Shown here in pieces: positions 57,876 to 64,000 of a stretch of 64,000 nucleotides of DNA; within the stretch, counting starts at the first letter, position 1, and each line of letters starts with the position of its first letter. A program made the translations under genes and the position numbers. The stretch comes from Medicago truncatula (lineage: Eukaryota; Streptophyta; Magnoliopsida; Fabales; Fabaceae), in assembly GCF_003473485.1 (NCBI RefSeq), contig NC_053042.1, forward strand, positions 31,111,262 through 31,175,261. The letters run 5' to 3'. The notes below the pieces were generated by a model that did not search any database, was not told the origin of the DNA, and saw only the letters and a list, made by a program, of their open reading frames with translations.

Positions 57876-59414
57876 GGGAAACCTAGTTTTAGAAAAACAT
57901 AACGTACGTACGGTCAGTTTTGGAAAAAGGGAGAAAAAGCCAAGAGAAGGGAGAACCACCAAGGAGGGTTGCGATTTTCATTCTTTAAGGTAAGGGTGAG
58001 ACTAACCTTGCAATTCTATTAAGTTTAATCAACGGTTACATTTAACATGAATTAGGATGAGTTTAAGAAGAATCGGAAATTAGGTCAAATTGAGAGAATT
58101 GATGATTAAACGGTGAAAACTTGTTAAAAAGATATAGAAACTGTCCATAGACCTTAGATAATGATTATGATGAATTCTGGAATCGAGATTAGGCTTAAAA
58201 CCATGAGAGTTGATGATTTTAGGTGAAAACTGTATTCTGCCCGTAGCGACATTCATCGCTCGCCTCCCGAGCTTTGATCCTCGCCACGGCGAGTGATGAA
58301 CTTCATCGCTCGCCACGCGAGTAACCTTTCCCCACCTCGCGAGTTGCACGTTGCAGCTCGCCACGGCGAACACTTGAACTCGCCTAGCGAGCTAGACCAG
58401 AGAGCATGCAAGATTTTGTAATTTTGACTTTTGAGTTGAACATTAGATGCTTTTGAGTGCCTGAACATGTCTAATAATGATTAGGAAAGAATGTAGAATG
58501 AGATTGAACCTGGAAAGACTTAGAATGAAAATTTAGAGAATTTGACCGAACTCGCCATGGCGAGCAGAGGCTCTCGCCTCGCGAGCGTTTGTGTTAAAAA
58601 ATGCCTTTTTAGGTTGAATGCGATCTTTGCCGTTCGAGTTGATGTGAGTTGATCTTAGAGGTTAGAAACTAAGTTGTTTACCTTGCTGTTAATGTTCTAG
58701 TAAGACTGATGCTTATTAATTAATGTTGCTTATAATGTTATATAATTGTATATACATTACATGACTTAAGTTTGATAATTGAGTTGCTGATTTACATTCG
58801 ATATTATTATATCATGATGGTTTGCATACTGCCTATGTTGCTGTTTGTTATTTAACTAAGCTGCATGAGTCGGTATAAGTTGTTGAAGATGATGATGTTC
58901 CAAATTATTGAATTAATATAAGAGGTTGTCGAATTAAGTTGTTTAAGAGGTCGAGTCCATACATTAGCATTCATTGTTGGGGGCTTGATGCCCCTGGAGC
59001 TTTGTACTCACCACGTTGGAGCATTAGCTCAAAATTAGCGATGGGGGCTTGATGCCCTGGAAGTATATTAATACTCAAATAGCGATGGGGGCTTGATGCC
59101 CTGTATTGGTACCACATGCATATAAGAGGTCTAAGTTGTATAGTTGCATTTGTCGAGTCGATGATGATAAAATGATTAAGTTGTGATATTTATGAATGAA
59201 GTGATTTATGATATATTATTATCAATGTTGATTAATAAGATGTTTTATGTTGTTAAATATAATTGTTGAATTATATGCTTAATATTATTGTTTTGTGAAA
59301 TCTCACCCCTTCTGCTTGGAAATGTTGCTCTTCGTATGAGTAACTTGCAGGTAATCCAGTGTAGGTTGTTGTTGTGCTGTCGTGAGTGGCCTTGCCTCAC
59401 TGAGTCTTAGGTTG

Positions 59415-60778
59415 CTGATAAGTGCTAGAAAGTTGTAATTTAAGTGATATATTTTAGGCACTTTTGTTACTTGTTTTGCAAGTTATTAAGGGAAAAGCCG
59501 AGAAATAAGTGATTATTGCCCTTTTACGCTTTATCTATCTTACTTCACCCATTTGTGCAGGATTCGAACTCAAGACATCAAGCAAAGAGAAGAAAATCGA
59601 GAAAAGTACAAAAAGGCAGAAAAAGGAGATCACTCGCCTCCAACTCGCCATGGCAAGCAGCAAAGGCGAGCAATTCCAGAATGCAACAAAGATCACACGC
59701 CACCAACTCGCAATGGCGAAGTAGAAGGCGAGCTTACTCGCCATGGCGAATGGAAGGACTCGCGAGGCGAGTAAGGGCGGTTTAGCCTCTAAATGCTGAC
59801 GTGGCACAAACCCAATGGGGAAGAAACTTCAACTCGCCATGGCGAATGAAGCAGCTCGCGAGGCGAGTGAAGGCAGACTCAGAATTCTATAAATAGCCCA
59901 CTCAACCATTTCAGAGAGGGATAGTTTTTATATAGTTTTTTACTTAGTTTTTCTCTGAGTTTTTCACTTGTAATATTTCTAGAGAGAGAGATAGGGCTTG
60001 TTCTTCATAGAGTGAGAGTGATAGAGAGTGGATTCTTCATTCTTTGTTGAGAAATCACAAGTTGTAAATGAATCTTTCTCTTTCAATTCATTCTTGCAAG
60101 GCTTCCATGACAATGAGTAGCTAAATCTCCTTTGTTGGGATTAGAGGTACTTGATCTTAGCTTAACATGTAATCTTTTGATCTATAAATATATGGTTCTA
60201 GCATTTGATTTGATATTGATGTTATTCTTGCACTTTAATCTTTATCTTTGATTTAATTGTGATTGAGAAATACTTTTGAATCTAGGTTTAGAATAACCAT
60301 CTATCAAAACATAGGTTCTAGACATGGAATCGATGTTTTGATAATCACTTTGTGTATCCAAACCTAAAGCTTTCTTAGCATTCAATAGATCGAGAAATCA
60401 TCGATTGGACGATAAGATCGACTCTTGAATCATTCAATAGTTTGAGACATCGACGATTGAATGATACAATTGATTTCACAATATTGTTTGGACACGAATA
60501 GTGTTGTCGAGGGATACGTGATAATATCAAAGAAAAGCTAGAATTCATGTATGATCATTAGGTTACGTGCGACGCTTGATCAAGGAACTCTAATCCTAAC
60601 AAGTTTCACGCCTTATTAATCTCAATTTTATCGTTTGCAAATGAGTTACTAAAACAAACAACCAATTATCTTTTTAACTTGGAATGGTATTTGGTGTCGA
60701 ACGGTCCGCGATATCGCACTAGTCCCTGAGGAGACGATATAAATACTTACAATTGTTTGATGCAAAAATACTACATCA
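59415..60778 (+). mobile_element. Nested solo LTR (1364 bp) inside the outer LTR
   Basis: It starts TGATAAGTGC and ends ACTACATCA, that is TG...CA. Flanks GTTGC (59410-59414) and GTTGA (60779-60783) match at four of five. TATAAATA at 59888-59895 is preceded by six CTCGCC-type palindromes (59644-59867). A T-rich 3' region follows. The exact ends are less certain than those of the outer element. Confidence 0.65.
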
Positions 60779-61063
60779 GTTGATCTGATACGTAACGGGA
60801 GGGGATCTTTAGTGGCTATTTCTCTTTCCTTTGCGTATATGCTATGTTTTCATGTGGCTTAACTGAATTTATGAGATGACTTTTATGAGGCCTGCGTGCC
60901 AAGACTATTTATGATGTTAAATTTAATTCCGCTGCTATTTTGTTGATGAAGGATAAATTATTATTTATCTATTGAGATTTTAAGAAATGTGATATCCCGT
61001 TATATGTTGTTTACTCTGATAAATGTTTATGAAATTTTTAAGTTGGGAAAACGGGGTGTTACA

Positions 61064-61274
61064 TCAGACATAGCAAATACGAATTCACTGTGAAGAAATT
61101 CAAGGGATTGCATGGAAGTTTGAGTTTTGAAGACCTAGGCTCTCCAATTTCAAGAGCACATGAAGATTGGTGGTAGTGTGGTTACTTAGGATTGAAGTTT
61201 AGGGAATCGAAGGAATCTTTGGTAATCATAACAATGAAGATTGGTGGTAGTGTGGTTACTTAGGTTTGAAGTTT
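61064..61274. other. Spacer with a direct repeat
   Basis: About 46 bp around 'tgaagattggtggtagtgtg' is present twice (about 61163 and 61230). No gene. Confidence 0.6.
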
Positions 61275-61448
61275 AGGAGAAAACTTAGGTACAATTCCTT
61301 AGGTGCTTTTCGTATGGTTCTTAACTAAATTCACCATGATTTTCTCAAATCCATAATTTTCTCAAAGTTTGTTATATCCAAAAAATATATATTTTTAGTT
61401 AAGAACCATACGCAAAGCACCTAACGAATTGTACCTAAGTTTTCTCCT
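61275..61448. mobile_element. MITE, about 174 bp
   Basis: Ends AGGAGAAAACTTAGGTACAA and TTGTACCTAAGTTTTCTCCT pair almost perfectly, and the arms continue through GGTTCTTAACTAAA and its complement. No clear target duplication. Confidence 0.8.
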
Positions 61449-61885
61449 TAATATATTAATCCTTAATTTTATTAAAAAATGGTAATCCTTACCTTTTTTA
61501 CTAATATAAATTTCAAAACACCCGCGCAAAGCACTTCTAGTCCATCCATACTACTACTAAAAGAAAGCAAGAGTAGTTGTGATACTTGGTCAATAAACCA
61601 CTTTAAGATGAAAACGAAGTATGATCCATCAATTGCTCAACATTACAACCCTATCTTAGAACCTCAACCAAAGCCTTCCAAATACTCCACTCTAAATAAA
61701 GATTATTCAGTTTTTGTGACCAGAATTAACTCCAAAGAAAAATCAAGAACAGACGAAACAAATCTGTTGGCATGCTTTGAAAATGGCTAATGCTGATAAA
61801 ACCTTCAAAGTCTAAATATATCATGCATGCCCTGACAAGACACAACTAGGGATTTCACATCACAAATCACATTATTTATTCAAAA

Positions 61886-62398
61886 TCAATAACGGTATAT
61901 GAGTTGCTTGTATGCATCCTTGTTCTTCGAGTATTGATCAATTTCAGCCTGGCATCACAAGTCACAATAATTAAGCATCTAAATAAGAAGTTTGGCTTTT
62001 AGAAACAAACTCTAGAAGTTTTTGTTTTCTTGGGAGTTATTAATAAGATAATTTCCACGAATTCCTGAATTTATCTAAACTCAACTAGTTTAGAGACAAA
62101 CTATAGTTTTTTTTCTTCTTCTGATTCGTTAGATGAGGATTGAAGGACTCACTTCACTAAGTTTGGCTTAAAACTACAACTTAGAATATGATCCTATACA
62201 AACGGTATTTGTTACTGTGTAATAGTGCCAAAAAAAACTTTTCAAGTATAAAATTATTTACCTTTCCAATTGCTTTTATGGCAGTCAGCAACTTATCCCC
62301 AATAAACTCCTCCAGGAAGTCAGCCTTATGGAGAGCTTCCAAAGATTCTGAAAGTGATTTTGGCAAACTCCGAAGATTTTCTAGATTTGGACTTGTAT
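61886..62398 (-). CDS. FluG/NodGS-type glutamine-synthetase-like protein, last two exons (partial)
   Basis: Exon 62262-62398 encodes LPKSLSESLEALHKADFLEE and then FIGDKLLTAIKAIGK; exon 61886-61948 encodes AEIDQYSKNKDAYKQLIYRY and a TGA stop. They join in phase across a GT-AG intron. This is the C-terminal end of the type I GS-like domain of plant FluG/nodulin-GS proteins, which link an amidohydrolase to a GS-like domain. No earlier exon is visible in 62400-64000. That space holds a MITE and a LINE, so the gene either continues past the window or is a fragment. Confidence 0.75.
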
Positions 62399-62822
62399 CT
62401 GTTTCATACATGAAATTAGAAGTTATTATTTAATCTCTATGTTTTAACTATAGACATCATGTTCCTTCAATAAAAACTATAGACATCATGTGATAATTTC
62501 CCGTCTTAACTATTAGTCATCTTTTAAATTATTTTATGCATTTATTATTATTATTATATATTTTAAACAAAGATGTGAGTAATTCACCATTTCAAGTTCC
62601 GAAATTGTAAGAGTCTCGTAATTTAGAATTCTAAATTTATGATATTAAATTGCTCTCTCAAATTATTTTATGTCAATCAAAAAACCCTCTTCATCAAATA
62701 TCGCTATTAGAAGTGGTGGTATCACATTAAGTGATATTTTGGTTTGTCCATATTGATGTCATATTACATGAAACCTTAAACGCAAGTTCCCAAAAGCAAA
62801 TTAATATTGATCAAGATGCGCT
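62399..62822. other. Presumed intron or flank, nothing recognised
   Basis: AT-rich sequence upstream (minus strand) of the two FluG-type exons. No further exon was found. Confidence 0.45.
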
Positions 62823-63162
62823 CAGTGGCGGATCTTGCCGAAAATATTGGGGGGAGCGGTAAATATGAACTAAATATTATAATTGAAATTCATAAAAGTT
62901 ATATACAATTTCATCCAAAAAATATCACCGCAATAGCTCAAACACGAGACTAAAGCTTAAAATATACTATATACCAACTAGAGAGGTGAGAAGAATGGTG
63001 TTTTGATATGTGAGGATGGAGAGGAGAGGGGGTACCGAGAGAGAGCAGACAAAAATAATCAGGGGAATTCAAGGGTACTATAGTAATTTTCAGTATACAA
63101 ATTTTTTTTTTTTATTGGGGGGTGCCACAGCACCTGGGGGTCTCAATAGAGATCCGCCCCTG
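62823..63162. mobile_element. hAT-type MITE with perfect 8-bp target duplication
   Basis: Ends CAGTGGCGGATCTTGCC and AGATCCGCCCCTG. GATGCGCT flanks it at 62815-62822 and 63163-63170. An 8-bp duplication and CA(G)...(C)TG ends fit the hAT superfamily. 340 bp, no ORF. Confidence 0.92.
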
Positions 63163-63468
63163 GATGCGCTTAAGATTTTGTGTGACGAGATATCAACATG
63201 GACAATACTAGATTTCATTTTATATGACATAAATTCCTTCTAGCCGAGCTACACTTGATGAAGGGAACATTTTGATTGGCGTTAGACAATTTCTGAGAGC
63301 AATTTGACATTTTATAAATTGGGAGTCCCAAATTGCCAAACTCTTGCGATTTCAAGATCTGAAATTGCGGGTCACTAAATTAATACAAATAATTTGTCTT
63401 AAAATATGAAAAGTAACATTTAATAGAAATGAGAACTTAGTTTATACACATTAAGTGTTAATGTAGAC

Positions 63469-64000
63469 ATGGACATCTCGAGCCAGGATGCATGTTTCCT
63501 TCACTGTATAATAGGGTCTATTCCTTTCAAGTATATGGGTTTTCATGTTGGGGTGAATCCTCAAAGTGTGGGGACGTGGGACCCTTTGGTAAATCTAATT
63601 GCTAGAAGACTAGGGTCCTGGAGAAGTAGGTTTGGCAGTCACAATGGGATGGTTGTCTTAATTAACTATGTGCTGAACTCGATCCCTATCTTTTACCTAT
63701 CTTTCATAAAGATCCTTGTCAAAGCTTGGAAGAAGAGTGTTCACCTTAACAGATATTCCTTTGGGTTAGATGGGGCAATGTGTGTAGACTTAAATCAAAA
63801 GGCGGGCTAGGTATTAGAGACTATGTTGGGGAAATGATGGCGGAGACTCCTTATTGATTGTAAAGGTCTCTGAAGAGATATCATGTGTGCAAGGTATGGT
63901 ATGAATCAGGTGGTGTCCGTTCTGGGAGGTAGAGGTGGCAGACTTGCATATGCCTTTCTGATAAATTTCACCACAATAGAATTCTTTGAATTGTGTGTCT
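63469..64000 (+). pseudogene. LINE reverse-transcriptase relic
   Basis: IPFKYMGFHVGVNPQSVGTW, then RLGSWRSRF, MVVLINYVLNSIPIFYLSFI and KAWKKSV form the RT C-terminal and connection region of plant LINEs ('PFkYLGlpVG.NP...W.P'). Later text is frameshifted (GLGIRDYVG, ALWRDIMCARYG-like). It continues past the window edge. Confidence 0.75.

Larger units (their letters stand above)
57582..61063 (+). mobile_element. Solo LTR (about 2.1 kb, split by a nested LTR) with 5-bp target duplication
   Basis: The unit begins TGTAACGCCCG and ends CGGGGTGTTACA. TCAGA flanks it at 57577-57581 and 61064-61068. No PBS, PPT or gag-pol lies inside, and no LTR pair is visible, so I call it a solo LTR. A G14(GA)n tract at 57806-57842 and TATAAATA at 57868-57875 mark the promoter. 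The sequence 'agcgatgggggcttgatgcc' is repeated three times at 58978-59105. Eight CTCGCC-type palindromes lie at 58259-58585. Confidence 0.85.

Noticed and set aside
59535..59807. Overlapping 70-90 codon frames on both strands near 59.5-59.8 kb
   Set aside because: They arise where the GC-rich palindromes remove stop codons. They lie inside an LTR upstream of its TATA box and show no family similarity.

Overview
The window is plant nuclear DNA: AT-rich, intron-bearing genes, dense in small transposons, and with no bacterial or organellar features. The transposon set (an Ogre/Tat-type leader, an Au SINE, short-TIR and hairpin MULE-type MITEs, copia and L1-type LINE relics) together with a thaumatin-like and UGT73-like gene set suggests a legume, most likely a Medicago relative. 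That identification is inference. Very little of the 64 kb is host gene.

Layout. 1-2375 is the LTR/leader remnant of a Ty3/gypsy-type element with an unusual set of short palindromes. 2773-9750 is a stack of MITEs, SINE copies and a decayed hAT-type transposase gene split by a 2.4-kb LINE bounded by a 14-bp target duplication. 9862-15660 is a complete 5.8-kb LTR element with no coding capacity, near-identical LTRs and a 5-bp target duplication. 16673-26799 is the largest gene, a 20-exon PHD-finger/GNAT acetyltransferase-like gene (IDM1-type chromatin regulator) whose introns carry an Au SINE, a DNA transposon and an antisense copia relic. 27893-42040 holds three tandem thaumatin-like (PR-5) genes on the minus strand. 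The second and third lie in a segmental duplication of about 4 kb; only the first copy was later hit by a 1.39-kb MULE. 44312-45826 is an intact single-exon UGT73-like glycosyltransferase, and 49377-50540 is a UGT pseudogene broken by a LINE. 50933-52378 is a fourth, divergent thaumatin-like gene. 54474-61063 is again transposon territory: a SINE, an 875-bp hairpin MITE in a LINE relic, and a solo LTR with a second solo LTR nested inside it. 61886-62398 holds the last two exons of a FluG/NodGS-type glutamine-synthetase-like gene on the minus strand. The window ends in a hAT-type MITE and a LINE reverse-transcriptase relic.

The genes do not form a pathway. The thaumatin-like genes and the UGT belong to families often involved in defence and specialised metabolism and have spread by local duplication. 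The PHD/GNAT gene is a separate regulatory gene. Many insertion histories can be read directly from target-site duplications and from empty sites in the duplicated copy. No wholly new system was found. The most unusual signals are the palindrome arrays inside three different LTRs (HSE-like AGAANNTTCT pairs, CCAGANNNNTCTGG, and CTCGCCNNGGCGAG) and the recent non-coding LTR element.
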